Below, piece by piece: positions 56,081-64,000 of a stretch of 64,000 nucleotides of DNA. Where the stretch lies: NCBI RefSeq assembly GCF_025751585.1, contig NZ_JAOWKX010000005.1:323423-387422 (forward strand). Reading direction: 5' to 3'. The translations under genes and the position numbers were made by a program. The notes below the pieces were generated by a model. That model was not told where the DNA came from. It did not search any database and worked only from the letters and a program-made list of their open reading frames with translations. Position 1 is the first letter of the stretch. The number at the start of each line of letters is the position of its first letter. The DNA is from Fluctibacter corallii (GTDB taxonomy: Bacteria; Pseudomonadota; Gammaproteobacteria; Enterobacterales; Alteromonadaceae).

Positions 56081-56845
56081 ATGAGTGAAATAACAGTCAA
56101 CGATACACAACACGTTCGAGAAATTACGTTAAATCGTCCTAAAAAACGAAACGCATTGACGCAACCTATGTATCAAGCACTAGCTAACGCTATTGAATCT
56201 GTGAAAGATACGCCAGATGTTAGCGTGATCCTGATAAAATCAGAAGGCGAGTTCTTCTGCGCTGGAAACGACTTACACGATTTTGCGCGTGCGGCCCAAG
56301 AAAGCCACATTAGCGAAAATGTCAGATTTATGCATGCGCTAATGGAGTGTGATATCCCAGTTGTGGCCTGTATTCAGGGAAATGCGATAGGCATCGGAGT
56401 GACGATGCTGCTTCATTGCGATATTGTCGTCGCGGCTGCGAATGCGTCATTCGCGTTACCGTTTGTTGAATTAGGTCTAGTACCGGAATTCAGTTCGAGT
56501 TACCTTTTACCGAGAATGGCGGGACATCGAATCGCCAGTAAGTATTTATTACTAGGTGAACCTTTCACAGCAGAAGAAGCAATGAATGTGGGCATAATCA
56601 GCCATGTCGCATTTGAGAATGATGTAGAATCGATAACTCAGGCTATCGTCACCAAGCTGAGCCAATCGCCAAGAAGTGCCGTTGTTCACACGAAAGCACT
56701 GCTCAAAGCGAATCAACGTGAAGTGGCATTGCACATGAATGATGAGCTGGATGTATTTGTGAGTCATTTGCAATCACCTGCTGCGCAGGAAGCCGTCGCG
56801 GCACTGCTTGAAAAACGCCCTGTAAATAAAGAAATCTACCGATAA
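56081..56845 (+). CDS. Enoyl-CoA hydratase/isomerase family protein
   Basis: The 254-residue crotonase-fold protein has the CoA oxyanion-hole segments FFCAGNDLHDF and GNAIGIGVTMLLHCDIVVAAANASF, and a PFVELGLVPEFSSSYLLPR segment where the second Glu (VPE) lies at the catalytic position while the first catalytic position is not a clear Glu. That pattern suits an isomerase (Delta3-Delta2-enoyl-CoA isomerase-like) as well as a hydratase. It acts on acyl-CoA in the cytoplasm. GGGGAT lies ~8 bases upstream of the ATG. The ggt gene follows after 16 bases and may be co-transcribed. Confidence 0.88.
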   Translation: MSEITVNDTQHVREITLNRPKKRNALTQPMYQALANAIESVKDTPDVSVILIKSEGEFFCAGNDLHDFARAAQESHISENVRFMHALMECDIPVVACIQGNAIGIGVTMLLHCDIVVAAANASFALPFVELGLVPEFSSSYLLPRMAGHRIASKYLLLGEPFTAEEAMNVGIISHVAFENDVESITQAIVTKLSQSPRSAVVHTKALLKANQREVALHMNDELDVFVSHLQSPAAQEAVAALLEKRPVNKEIYR

Positions 56846-56861
56846 CTTAAGAAGTGAATAG

Positions 56862-58604
56862 ATGTTACTAACACGCTCATTACTCGTTTTATGCCTCTCT
56901 TTATCAGCATTTTCTTCTCAAGCTGAGCAATCGCGCGAAGATAGAGAGCCAGAAGCCGCAACGGGATTTACACAAAAGAAGGCATTCGTCGCTGATAACT
57001 ATATGGTGGCCACGGCCAATCCTTTTGCCTCGTGGGCAGGTAAAAATGTGCTAAGAAAAGGGGGCAGCGCGATAGATGCTGCTATCGCTGCACAGGCAAT
57101 GCTAACGCTCGTTGAACCACAATCATCGGGGATCGGCGGTGGTTCGTTCATTTTGTATTGGGATAATAAAAAGAAAGAGCTTATTACATTCGACGGACGA
57201 GAAACGGCACCGTCTAATGCAAATGGCTATTTATTTATGAAAAATGGTAAGCCAATGGCGTGGCGCGATGCGGTTGTTGGTGGCAATTCTGTCGGGGTTC
57301 CAGGTACATTGAGAGCCCTTGAAATGGCTCACTCGGAGTATGGCAAACTAGCATGGAAGGCATTGTTTGAAGACCCTGAAAAAATCGCAAAAAATGGATT
57401 TGAGGTATCAGATAGGCTTGCCAAGCTAGTGAATATGAATTTTCACCCTGGTTTAACGGAGTTTGCTGCGACAAAAAACTATTTTTATCCGGGTGGCAAC
57501 GCCGTAGAAAAGGGGTATCTTCGCAAAAATCCCGCCCTTGCTAAGGTGTTTAGCGCCATTGCTAATGAAGGCGCAGACGTCTTCTATGAAGGAGAGATAG
57601 CAAAAAATATTGCAAAAACTGTTCAAAATGCGCCGATTAATCCGGGGTTATTAACCGCGGAAGATATCAAGCAATATCAGGCCATTAAGCGCCAGCCAGT
57701 GTGTGGGTCTTATCGAGAGTATAAAGTCTGTGGTATGCCGCCGCCGAGCTCAGGGGGCATTAACGTGGTGCAAATTTTAAAAATGCTCGAAGGCTTTGAG
57801 TTATCTCAATACAAACCGAATAGCGCTACGGCACTCCACTTATTTACGCAATCTTCAAGGCTGGCGTATGCCGACAGAGAAATGTACATTGCTGACTCTG
57901 ACTTTACGCATTTGCCCTTTGCAGCATTGATTAATCCCACCTATTTAAAGCGACGTTCTGAATATATTACACCTGAGAAGGATATGCGTAAGGCAAGGGC
58001 GGGCAAGCCTTATGCTGAAGCTTTTATAGAGCAGGGGCTGGCGTATGAATTACCCAATACCAGCCATTTAGTGATTGTAGATGCTGAAGGCAATGCCGTT
58101 TCTATGACCAGTAGTATTGAGTTCGCTTTTGGTTCAGGCCTCATGGTAGATGGCTTTTTGCTAAACAATCAATTAACGGATTTTTCATTAAATCCTATGA
58201 AAGGCAATTATCAAGTCTTAAACCGTATCGAACCTAGAAAGCGTCCCCGCAGTGCAATGAGCCCTACGATGGTATTCAATAAAGAAGGCGAACTCATTCT
58301 TGCATTGGGCTCGCCAGGTGGAAGCCGCATTGTCAGTTACGTTGCGCAAACGTTAGTTGGCGTATTGGATTGGAATCTAGATATTCAGCAGTCGATCAAT
58401 TTACCTAAAGTAACGAATCGCAATGATTACACTGCGTTAGAAAAAGGCACGGCAGCTGAAAATCTCAAACCCTTATTTGAAAAATGGGGGCATAACGTGA
58501 AAATCATTGATTTAAACAGCGGGTTACATGGTATTCAGATTAAAAATGGAAAGTTAATTGGGGGCGCTGATCCACGACGAGAAGGGGTGGCAGTCGGCGA
58601 ATAA
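56862..58604 (+). CDS. ggt: Gamma-glutamyltransferase
   Basis: This 580-residue periplasmic enzyme is made as a proenzyme with a signal peptide (LLTRSLLVLCLSLSAFSSQA). It cleaves itself before T400 in NTSHLVIVD, which becomes the nucleophile of the small subunit. The substrate-binding features are GGSAIDAAIAAQAMLTLVEPQSSGIGGG early on, the FDGRETAP loop with the Arg that holds the gamma-glutamyl carboxylate, and the MTSSIEFAFGSG and SPTMVF segments in the small subunit. It hydrolyses glutathione and transfers gamma-glutamyl groups. Terminator at 58620. Confidence 0.96.
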   Translation: MLLTRSLLVLCLSLSAFSSQAEQSREDREPEAATGFTQKKAFVADNYMVATANPFASWAGKNVLRKGGSAIDAAIAAQAMLTLVEPQSSGIGGGSFILYWDNKKKELITFDGRETAPSNANGYLFMKNGKPMAWRDAVVGGNSVGVPGTLRALEMAHSEYGKLAWKALFEDPEKIAKNGFEVSDRLAKLVNMNFHPGLTEFAATKNYFYPGGNAVEKGYLRKNPALAKVFSAIANEGADVFYEGEIAKNIAKTVQNAPINPGLLTAEDIKQYQAIKRQPVCGSYREYKVCGMPPPSSGGINVVQILKMLEGFELSQYKPNSATALHLFTQSSRLAYADREMYIADSDFTHLPFAALINPTYLKRRSEYITPEKDMRKARAGKPYAEAFIEQGLAYELPNTSHLVIVDAEGNAVSMTSSIEFAFGSGLMVDGFLLNNQLTDFSLNPMKGNYQVLNRIEPRKRPRSAMSPTMVFNKEGELILALGSPGGSRIVSYVAQTLVGVLDWNLDIQQSINLPKVTNRNDYTALEKGTAAENLKPLFEKWGHNVKIIDLNSGLHGIQIKNGKLIGGADPRREGVAVGE

Positions 58605-58619
58605 TCGATTGAGTGTATC

Positions 58620-58650
58620 AAAAAAGTGCAGGTGTAGACTGCACTTTTTT
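58620..58650 (+). terminator. Terminator after ggt
   Basis: AAAAAAGTGCAG pairs fully with CTGCACTTTTTT around loop GTGTAGA. It also presents a T-run on the minus strand, serving the convergent lipoprotein gene. Confidence 0.95.
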
Positions 58651-58680
58651 GATTGGATAGACGTTTACTAATTAAACGTT

Positions 58681-59151
58681 TTACAGATACTTGTCTGCGC
58701 GCACTTTGCTGACTTTCCAGTCGCCATCCATTTTAACCATTTCAACAACACGAATGTCTTCGTGTTTTTTATCGTGGCGATGACCCGTGAAAAAGACTGA
58801 TACCACAGCTTTTTTGGCAAATTCAGCTCGACCAACGCTATTACCTGCATCAGGCTGAATTTCCACTTCGTCGTATATAAGGTTGAGCACATGCCGTTGA
58901 ACATTTCTGTTGTTGTGATAGGACTGAAGAAGCCTTCCCATTCGAGGGGTGCTCAGTTCAACCGCACCGTTTAAATTGCTGTCGTAGTAAATATGTTCAA
59001 AAAACTTCATGGCCGCATAGTGGGGAGTATTAGGATCGAGCATCCCATATTTGCCCGCACTTTGATTTTGAACGTCATCATTGTCGCTACACGCTTGAAG
59101 CGTAAAAGCAAAAAATACAATGTATAAAAATCGAGGAAATAACTTAAGCAT
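58681..59151 (-). CDS. Small lipoprotein of unknown function
   Basis: This 156-residue protein has a lipoprotein signal ending in LQAC. The mature part reads HYAAMKFFEHIYYDSNLNGAVELS, VLNLIYDEVEIQPDAGN, AVVSVFFTGHRHDKKHEDIRVVEMVKMDGDWKVSKV. The pattern of one long helix then several beta strands ending in a W-V/K-V strand resembles NTF2-like/DUF4878 lipoproteins. I cannot give a function. It is separated from cysK by a terminator. Confidence 0.82.
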   Translation of the reverse strand: MLKLFPRFLYIVFFAFTLQACSDNDDVQNQSAGKYGMLDPNTPHYAAMKFFEHIYYDSNLNGAVELSTPRMGRLLQSYHNNRNVQRHVLNLIYDEVEIQPDAGNSVGRAEFAKKAVVSVFFTGHRHDKKHEDIRVVEMVKMDGDWKVSKVRADKYL

Positions 59152-59197
59152 GTTCCATTCTTTGTCGTGAAATATGCTTATTAGTCTGCGTGGATAG

Positions 59198-59233
59198 TTA
59201 CAAAAAGTAAAGGGAACACGAATGTTCCCTTTA
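59198..59233 (-). terminator. Terminator of cysK
   Basis: On the minus strand TAAAGGGAACA pairs with TGTTCCCTTTA around a 4-base loop and is followed by CTTTTTG. It lies 33 bases after the cysK stop codon. Confidence 0.88.
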
Positions 59234-59265
59234 AAACAACATAATGATTGGTGTTTAAGTGTGGT

Positions 59266-60231
59266 TTACTGAACTTCTTCTTGCTCAGAAAACTCGCCAG
59301 CGAACAGAGGGCTACTCAGGTAACGCTCTGCTGAGCTTGGGAAAATCACCACAACGTTTTTACCTGCATTTTCAGGCTTTTCAGCAACACGTTTAGCCGC
59401 CACCATCGCAGCACCGGTTGAAATACCCGCAAGAATACCTTCTTCTTTCATTAGGCGATGTGACATTTCCATCGCTTCTTCGTTGGTAACTTGCTCTACG
59501 GTGTCTACCATTTCAAGATCTAGGTTACCTGGAATGAAGCCAGCACCAATGCCTTGAATTTTATGTGGGCCAGGCGTTAGGTCTTCACCGTTTTTCGCTT
59601 GGGTAATTACTGGTGAATCCGTTGGTTCTACGGCTACAGTCAAGATGTCTTTGCCTTGCGTTTTCTTGAGGTAGCGACTTACACCAGTAATTGTTCCGCC
59701 AGTTCCAACACCAGCAACAAAGATGTCGACTTTTCCGTCGGTGTCTTTCCAGATCTCCGGCCCTGTTGTTTTTTCATGAATTTCAGGGTTAGCGGGGTTA
59801 TCAAATTGTTGTAGCAAAACGAATTTATCTGGGTTTGAATCTACAATTTCTTGTGCTTTTGCAACGGCACCTTTCATCCCTTTTGCGGGCTCAGTCAACA
59901 CCACATTTGCACCAAGCGCTTTAAGCAGTTTACGGCGCTCAAGGCTCATGCTGCTTGGCATGGTTAGGGTTAATTTGTATCCACGAGAGGCTGCGACGAA
60001 TGCCAATGCAATGCCTGTGTTACCACTCGTTGGTTCAACCAACTCTTTACCTTCTGTTAAAACACCGCGCTTTTCAGCGTCCCAAATCATGTTTGCACCG
60101 ATACGGCACTTCACACTGAAGCTGGGGTTTCTCGCTTCCATTTTCGCGTAAACATTACCTGTAGTAACGCGATTTAGTTTTACTAAAGGTGTATTACCAA
60201 TAGACAATGAGTTATCTTCATAAACGTGCAT
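59266..60231 (-). CDS. cysK: Cysteine synthase A (O-acetylserine sulfhydrylase)
   Basis: This 321-residue PLP enzyme makes cysteine from O-acetylserine and sulfide. The Schiff-base lysine is K41 in [11 protein letters not shown]. The phosphate-binding loops [16 protein letters not shown] and [15 protein letters not shown] and the helix region [17 protein letters not shown] are intact. The start has AAGGA 7 bases upstream. The gene is divergent from the MoxR operon across a 174-base region in which I see no certain promoter. Confidence 0.97.
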   Translation of the reverse strand: MHVYEDNSLSIGNTPLVKLNRVTTGNVYAKMEARNPSFSVKCRIGANMIWDAEKRGVLTEGKELVEPTSGNTGIALAFVAASRGYKLTLTMPSSMSLERRKLLKALGANVVLTEPAKGMKGAVAKAQEIVDSNPDKFVLLQQFDNPANPEIHEKTTGPEIWKDTDGKVDIFVAGVGTGGTITGVSRYLKKTQGKDILTVAVEPTDSPVITQAKNGEDLTPGPHKIQGIGAGFIPGNLDLEMVDTVEQVTNEEAMEMSHRLMKEEGILAGISTGAAMVAAKRVAEKPENAGKNVVVIFPSSAERYLSSPLFAGEFSEQEEVQ

Positions 60232-60405
60232 AGGTATTCCTTGCTAAATAAACAGGTATTTGCGTTAAACTATTTGGTATGGCACAAATAACCCGCGTAA
60301 TAACGTATGGTTATAAGATGAAGGCGAGTTGTTTTTTTTCAAAGTGCTTTTCGCTATATCTTATCGTTTTAATTTACATACATTAACAAGTTCTGAGGAT
60401 TTTTC

Positions 60406-61242
60406 ATGTCTTTTGGCAGTACTGATAACTACATCGTGAGTAAAGAGCTTCAATTGGCGGTAAACGCAGCAATCACGCTACAAAGACCGCTATTAATTAA
60501 AGGTGAGCCCGGTACAGGCAAAACGATGCTGGCTGAAGAGCTTGCTGCTTCCCTTGGAACCGAGTTGATTCAATGGCACATTAAATCTACAACCAAAGCA
60601 CAACAAGGGTTGTATGAATACGATGCGGTTTCGCGTTTACGTGACTCTCAACTAGGTGATGAACGTGTAAAAGATATCGCAAACTACATTGTGAAAGGCA
60701 AACTGTGGCAGGCATTTGAATCTGAAAAACCTCCCGTTTTGCTGATAGATGAAATCGATAAAGCAGATATCGAATTTCCAAATGATCTACTCCAAGAACT
60801 CGACAAAATGGAGTTCTTTGTATACGAGACGCAACAATTGGTGAAAGCGAAACATCGCCCAATCATCATTATTACGTCGAACAATGAAAAAGAGTTACCC
60901 GATGCGTTTCTTCGTCGATGCTTTTTCCACTACATTGCGTTCCCAAGTAAAGAAGAAATGCAAGATATCGTTGATGTGCATTTTTCTAATCTGAAACCTA
61001 AGTTGCTGGAACAAGCACTTGAGTCTTTCTTTGGTATTCGTGAAATACCCGGATTAAAGAAAAAGCCATCTACGTCAGAGTTAATCGACTGGTTGAAGCT
61101 GTTGGTTGCCGAAGATATTCCGCCTGAGGCATTGCAAAACAAAGATAATAAAACCGCCATTCCGCCACTATATGGTGCCTTGCTCAAAAATGAACAAGAC
61201 ATCCACCTATTTGAAAAATTGGTATTTATGGCTCGCCGATAA
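60406..61242 (+). CDS. MoxR-family AAA+ ATPase (CoxD-like)
   Basis: The 278-residue AAA+ protein has Walker A GEPGTGKTM, Walker B LLIDEIDKA, sensor 1 IITSNNEKELPDAFLRRC and the arginine-finger region FLRRCFF. MoxR ATPases remodel partner metalloenzymes together with VWA-domain proteins; CoxD does so for CO dehydrogenase. Its stop overlaps the start of the VWA gene (TAATG at 61240-61244), showing translational coupling. GAGGA lies 7 bases before the ATG. Confidence 0.93.
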   Translation: MSFGSTDNYIVSKELQLAVNAAITLQRPLLIKGEPGTGKTMLAEELAASLGTELIQWHIKSTTKAQQGLYEYDAVSRLRDSQLGDERVKDIANYIVKGKLWQAFESEKPPVLLIDEIDKADIEFPNDLLQELDKMEFFVYETQQLVKAKHRPIIIITSNNEKELPDAFLRRCFFHYIAFPSKEEMQDIVDVHFSNLKPKLLEQALESFFGIREIPGLKKKPSTSELIDWLKLLVAEDIPPEALQNKDNKTAIPPLYGALLKNEQDIHLFEKLVFMARR

Positions 61243-62420
61243 TGTTGGTAGATTTCTTTTTCACATTAAGAAAGCACAAGGTGAAATCCAGTTTACGTGA
61301 ATTGCTGGATTTGCTTGGCGCGTTAGAAAAAGGCGTGGTGTTTGCCGATATTGAAGCCTTCTATTATTTGTCACGGCTTACTTTGGTAAAAGATGAAAGC
61401 CAATTCGACAAATTTGATCGTGCGTTCGCTGACTATTTTGAGGGTGTGGAGGCCATCGATTTGTTTGGCAAAGACATACCAGATGAATGGTTGCGTAAAG
61501 AATTTGAGAAACACCTTAGCGAAGAAGAAAAAAAGCAAATCGAGGCAATGGGTGGGCTCGATAAATTAATGGAGACCTTGAAAAAACGTCTTGAAGAGCA
61601 GCAAAAGCGCCACCAAGGCGGTAACAAGTGGATAGGCACTGGTGGTACATCGCCGTTTGGGGCCTATGGGTATAATCCAGAAGGTATTCGTATTGGGCAA
61701 GATGGCAACCGTAATTTTTCTGCAGTAAAGGTATGGGACAAACGCGAGTTTAAAAATTTATCGTCTGATGTGGAGTTGGGAACGCGCAATATTAAAGTGG
61801 CGCTACGTAAACTCAGGCAATTCGCGCGAACAGGCGCAGCCGATGAACTCGACATGCAGGCCACGATTGGAAAAACAGCGAAAAACGCAGGGTATTTAGA
61901 CATACAAATGGTGCCAGAGCGCCACAACGCGGTCAAAGTGCTGATGTTTTTTGATGTAGGCGGCTCGATGGATGCACATATTCAAACCTGTGAAGAGTTG
62001 TTTTCGGCGGTGCATACGGAGTTCAAGCACCTTGAATTTTTTTACTTTCATAACTGTATTTACGAAGGTGTGTGGCGTGATAATCAACGCCGCCATCAAG
62101 AGTCTATTCCCCTTTGGGATATTCTTCACAAATACGGCCCTGACTATAAAGTGATTATTGTCGGTGATGCCACCATGGGTCCTTATGAGATTACGTATGC
62201 GGGTGGCAGTGTTGAACATTGGAACGAAGAGCCGGGCTCAGTATGGCTGCAACGCTTATTAAACCAATATAGCCATGCTATTTGGCTTAATCCGCAACCA
62301 GAAGCGTATTGGCAGTATTACGCATCGATCAAAATTTTGCATGAGTTAATGGAAGGGAAGATGTTTCCTATGACGATTAACGGGCTCACTGACGGTATAA
62401 AAGCATTAATTAAGAGGTAA
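61242..62420 (+). CDS. VWA domain protein, CoxE-like
   Basis: The 392-residue protein is the usual partner of a MoxR ATPase. It has an N-terminal helical region with a charged stretch (~90-120: EEEKKQIEAMGGLDKLME, LKKRLEEQQKR), a linker with GGNKWIGTGGTSPFG, and a C-terminal von Willebrand A domain beginning VKVLMFFDVGGSMDAHI. In that MIDAS motif (usually DxSxS) the middle Ser is Gly: D-V-G-G-S. The other metal-site segments are VIIVGDATMGPYEI and FYFHNCIYEG. The DxGGS form is, as I recall, common in this subfamily. It is coupled to the MoxR gene by a 1-base overlap. Confidence 0.9.
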   Translation: MLVDFFFTLRKHKVKSSLRELLDLLGALEKGVVFADIEAFYYLSRLTLVKDESQFDKFDRAFADYFEGVEAIDLFGKDIPDEWLRKEFEKHLSEEEKKQIEAMGGLDKLMETLKKRLEEQQKRHQGGNKWIGTGGTSPFGAYGYNPEGIRIGQDGNRNFSAVKVWDKREFKNLSSDVELGTRNIKVALRKLRQFARTGAADELDMQATIGKTAKNAGYLDIQMVPERHNAVKVLMFFDVGGSMDAHIQTCEELFSAVHTEFKHLEFFYFHNCIYEGVWRDNQRRHQESIPLWDILHKYGPDYKVIIVGDATMGPYEITYAGGSVEHWNEEPGSVWLQRLLNQYSHAIWLNPQPEAYWQYYASIKILHELMEGKMFPMTINGLTDGIKALIKR

Positions 62421-62425
62421 AAGAC

Positions 62426-63598
62426 GTGCAAGGAAGCGAAGTAAATATCCTGCATATCGGTAAAGGCAAAGAAACCCGAGAGGTAGTCACGCCGCAAGCT
62501 TTTTCAGTATCTGATGACTTAATTGGTCGAGCACTTGCCACGCCGCTACAGCGAGCAGGCGCGTTACTGTTAGATTTACTGTTAGTTTTGATTTTAACCG
62601 ACGTAAGTCCTGTGTTTTTAGCTGGTTTTGTTGCTGTGATGTTTTTCAGAGCAGGGAACCGACTAAAGCTGAAAAAAAACTATAATGCACTGCGTTTGTT
62701 CTTAAGATTTATGACTGCCACATTACTATTTGTCTTTGCTATTGGCCTATTTGATGCGCTGGTGGGTCCACAAGATCCGCCTAGTAAACCTCAATCGTCG
62801 CGTTCTGACGTGCTTGTTGTCGATAGTGAAGACACTGCCGCTCGTAATGTAGCTGTCACCGACGCGATTGAGTTATTGGCTTATTCTGCAAAATACAAAC
62901 AGAGCGTCAAAGACATTCCTAACCGTATCACCCACGGCGAATGCGCCAGTGAGGCTGCGTGTTACGAAACTGCGTTGTTTGAGTTTGGCGAATTGATAGC
63001 GGAATTAGACTTGCCGTTGCCTACCAGGAAAAGCCTAGTTGCCGATGAGTTAAACGACGTTGAACAGGTTTTTTCGGCATCTGATCGAGAACGTATTCAA
63101 GGCGACCTTTATCAGCTGTTAACGTCTAAACACGAAGAAAAAATCGCAGATATCAACCCTCAAGAAGACGCCACTGTTCAAGAACGAGAGGCAGAAGAAC
63201 AAGATGACACTTTTGGTTACAGCCTTGTTCAATGGGCTAAAGGCATTGCGGGTGATCTTGGTCTAGGCTTTGGTTGGGCTGCGTTATATTTTACTGCGTT
63301 TACCACGTGGTTAGGTGGGTACACGCCGGGTAAAAAGGTGTTTGGCATTAAAGTTGTCAAACTCGATGGAAGTGCAATGAATTTGTGGGAAAGCTTTGGT
63401 CGTTACGGCGGTTACGGCGCGGGTATCGCCACGGGTTTATTGGGCTTCCTGCAATTGATGTGGGATCCTAATCGCCAGGCCATACAAGATAAAATTTCAG
63501 AGACACTGGTAATTAACACCAGAAAATCAAAGGTAAAGGTAGAATATATTGATTCACAATCACCCCAAAGCGCTTCTCAATCATTGGTTAAATCATAA
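62426..63598 (+). CDS. RDD-family membrane protein with a large soluble insert
   Basis: This 390-residue protein starts with GTG (62426), 6 bases after AGAGGTAAA. The RDD fold is split. The first Arg-Asp pair and helix are in PLQRAGALLLDLLLVLILTD (~37-56), with two more helices near 60-75 and 90-112. After a ~150-residue hydrophilic insert (about 116-268, with a C-x(n)-C pair in GECASEAACYE and an acidic end QEDATVQEREAEEQDD) comes the second half: helix GWAALYFTAFTTWLGGYTPGKKVFGIKVV and the late WDPNRQAIQDKISETLVI with its DP/QD acidic residues. RDD proteins are membrane proteins of unclear function. Inside a MoxR/VWA/XdhC operon this is unusual. Confidence 0.85.
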   Translation: MQGSEVNILHIGKGKETREVVTPQAFSVSDDLIGRALATPLQRAGALLLDLLLVLILTDVSPVFLAGFVAVMFFRAGNRLKLKKNYNALRLFLRFMTATLLFVFAIGLFDALVGPQDPPSKPQSSRSDVLVVDSEDTAARNVAVTDAIELLAYSAKYKQSVKDIPNRITHGECASEAACYETALFEFGELIAELDLPLPTRKSLVADELNDVEQVFSASDRERIQGDLYQLLTSKHEEKIADINPQEDATVQEREAEEQDDTFGYSLVQWAKGIAGDLGLGFGWAALYFTAFTTWLGGYTPGKKVFGIKVVKLDGSAMNLWESFGRYGGYGAGIATGLLGFLQLMWDPNRQAIQDKISETLVINTRKSKVKVEYIDSQSPQSASQSLVKS

Positions 63599-64000
63599 AG
63601 GCGACTGTGCTTGGGTACTGGCGACGTTAGTTCGCACTGAAGGATCGTCATACAGAAAGCCAGGCGCGATGATGTTCATCAACGAATATGGCCAGTATTT
63701 CGGTATGGTGAGTGGGGGATGTATAGATGAAGATCTTCTTTTGCACGCGCGAAAATGTCTTGATGCGAATCAGTGCGTATATCGAATCTACGATTTATCA
63801 GACGAATATGAAGGGCAAGGGCCTGAGTTGGGGTGTGGCGGCAAAATAGAGGTAGTGCTGCAACCCATCCGCAAAGACAATCAATACCTTGGGTTGGAGG
63901 AACTCAGCACTCGCCTGAATTCACGGTTAGCTGCACACTATTCGCTAAACATACGCTCTACAACACCTGATAATCACTGTGTTACGCCTAATACTAACGC
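63549..64000 (+). CDS. XdhC/CoxI-family molybdenum cofactor maturation protein (3' end outside window)
   Basis: An open frame runs from TTG 63549 off the right edge and overlaps the end of the RDD gene by 50 bases in another frame. AAAGGTAG lies ~9 bases upstream of the TTG. The first 150 residues match the XdhC N-terminus: ALLNHWLNHKGDCAWVLATLVRT, EGSSYRKPGAMMFINE, FGMVSGGCIDEDLLLHA and GPELGCGGKIEVVLQPI. The CGG and SGGC motifs are family signatures. XdhC binds the molybdenum cofactor and helps its sulfuration before insertion into xanthine dehydrogenase-type enzymes. The C-terminal Rossmann domain lies beyond the window. Confidence 0.9.
   Translation, partial: MIHNHPKALLNHWLNHKGDCAWVLATLVRTEGSSYRKPGAMMFINEYGQYFGMVSGGCIDEDLLLHARKCLDANQCVYRIYDLSDEYEGQGPELGCGGKIEVVLQPIRKDNQYLGLEELSTRLNSRLAAHYSLNIRSTTPDNHCVTPNTN

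Noticed and set aside
1..64000. tRNA, rRNA, CRISPR, transposase or prophage genes
   Set aside because: I looked for tRNA-like CCA ends and T-loops, regularly spaced repeats, and transposase or integrase motifs in the translated frames and found none.

Overview
The window reads as chromosomal DNA of a marine gammaproteobacterium of the order Alteromonadales (Alteromonas, Glaciecola or a close relative). This is inferred from the gene set: orthologs close to the E. coli proteins GlnS, SohB, SbcB, CmoM, ElyC, LdhA, HrpA, TopA, AstB and CysK, alongside several TonB-dependent receptors, a Pla-1/cef-type lipase and a rhombosortase. Composition looks moderate and even (mid-40s % G+C by eye). I see no rRNA, tRNA, phage, insertion sequence or CRISPR array. 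Gene density is high, and many convergent gene ends carry strong bidirectional hairpin terminators.

Region by region. (1) 1-7645 is a starch/maltodextrin locus: the end of a TonB-dependent receptor, a flavin-dependent tryptophan halogenase-like gene, a GH13 lipoprotein amylase, a secreted GH31 alpha-glucosidase or transglucosylase, and a convergent LacI-family regulator. (2) 7928-14399 is housekeeping and envelope: glnS, yciK, a surface lipase and sohB. (3) 14854-22283 is a signalling block. Two closely similar TonB-dependent receptors flank an ECF sigma factor and a FecR-type regulator, and only the second receptor has the N-terminal signalling (STN) domain. (4) 22471-33346 is a mosaic of small housekeeping genes: DUF523/DUF1722 protein, nif3/ybgI, elyC and cmoM divergent, ldhA, a glutathione peroxidase, a DUF342 protein, sbcB, dodecin, isoaspartyl peptidase and a CBS protein. 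(5) 33420-43079 holds hrpA, a PilZ protein, a dicarboxylate/amino-acid symporter, a large Ig-like lipoprotein and astB. (6) 43521-59151 holds topA, yaiL/yaiI homologs, an unknown 77-residue protein, two PLP enzymes, an NRDE protein, an azoreductase-like flavoprotein, a periplasmic glutathione peroxidase, an S9 peptidase, rhombosortase, an enoyl-CoA hydratase, ggt and a small lipoprotein. (7) 59266-64000 holds cysK and a tightly packed MoxR - VWA(CoxE-like) - RDD - XdhC operon running off the right edge. It looks like a molybdenum-hydroxylase maturation module with an unusual membrane partner.

The points I find most worth following are: the sigma/anti-sigma pair between a signalling and a non-signalling copy of the same receptor; the RDD protein with a large soluble insert inside a MoxR/CoxE/XdhC operon; the hrpA leader whose Shine-Dalgarno region can pair with either of two upstream arms; an orphan minus-strand terminator after the second receptor; and the halogenase in the maltodextrin locus. 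All functions are inferred from motifs and remembered family features. No database search was run.
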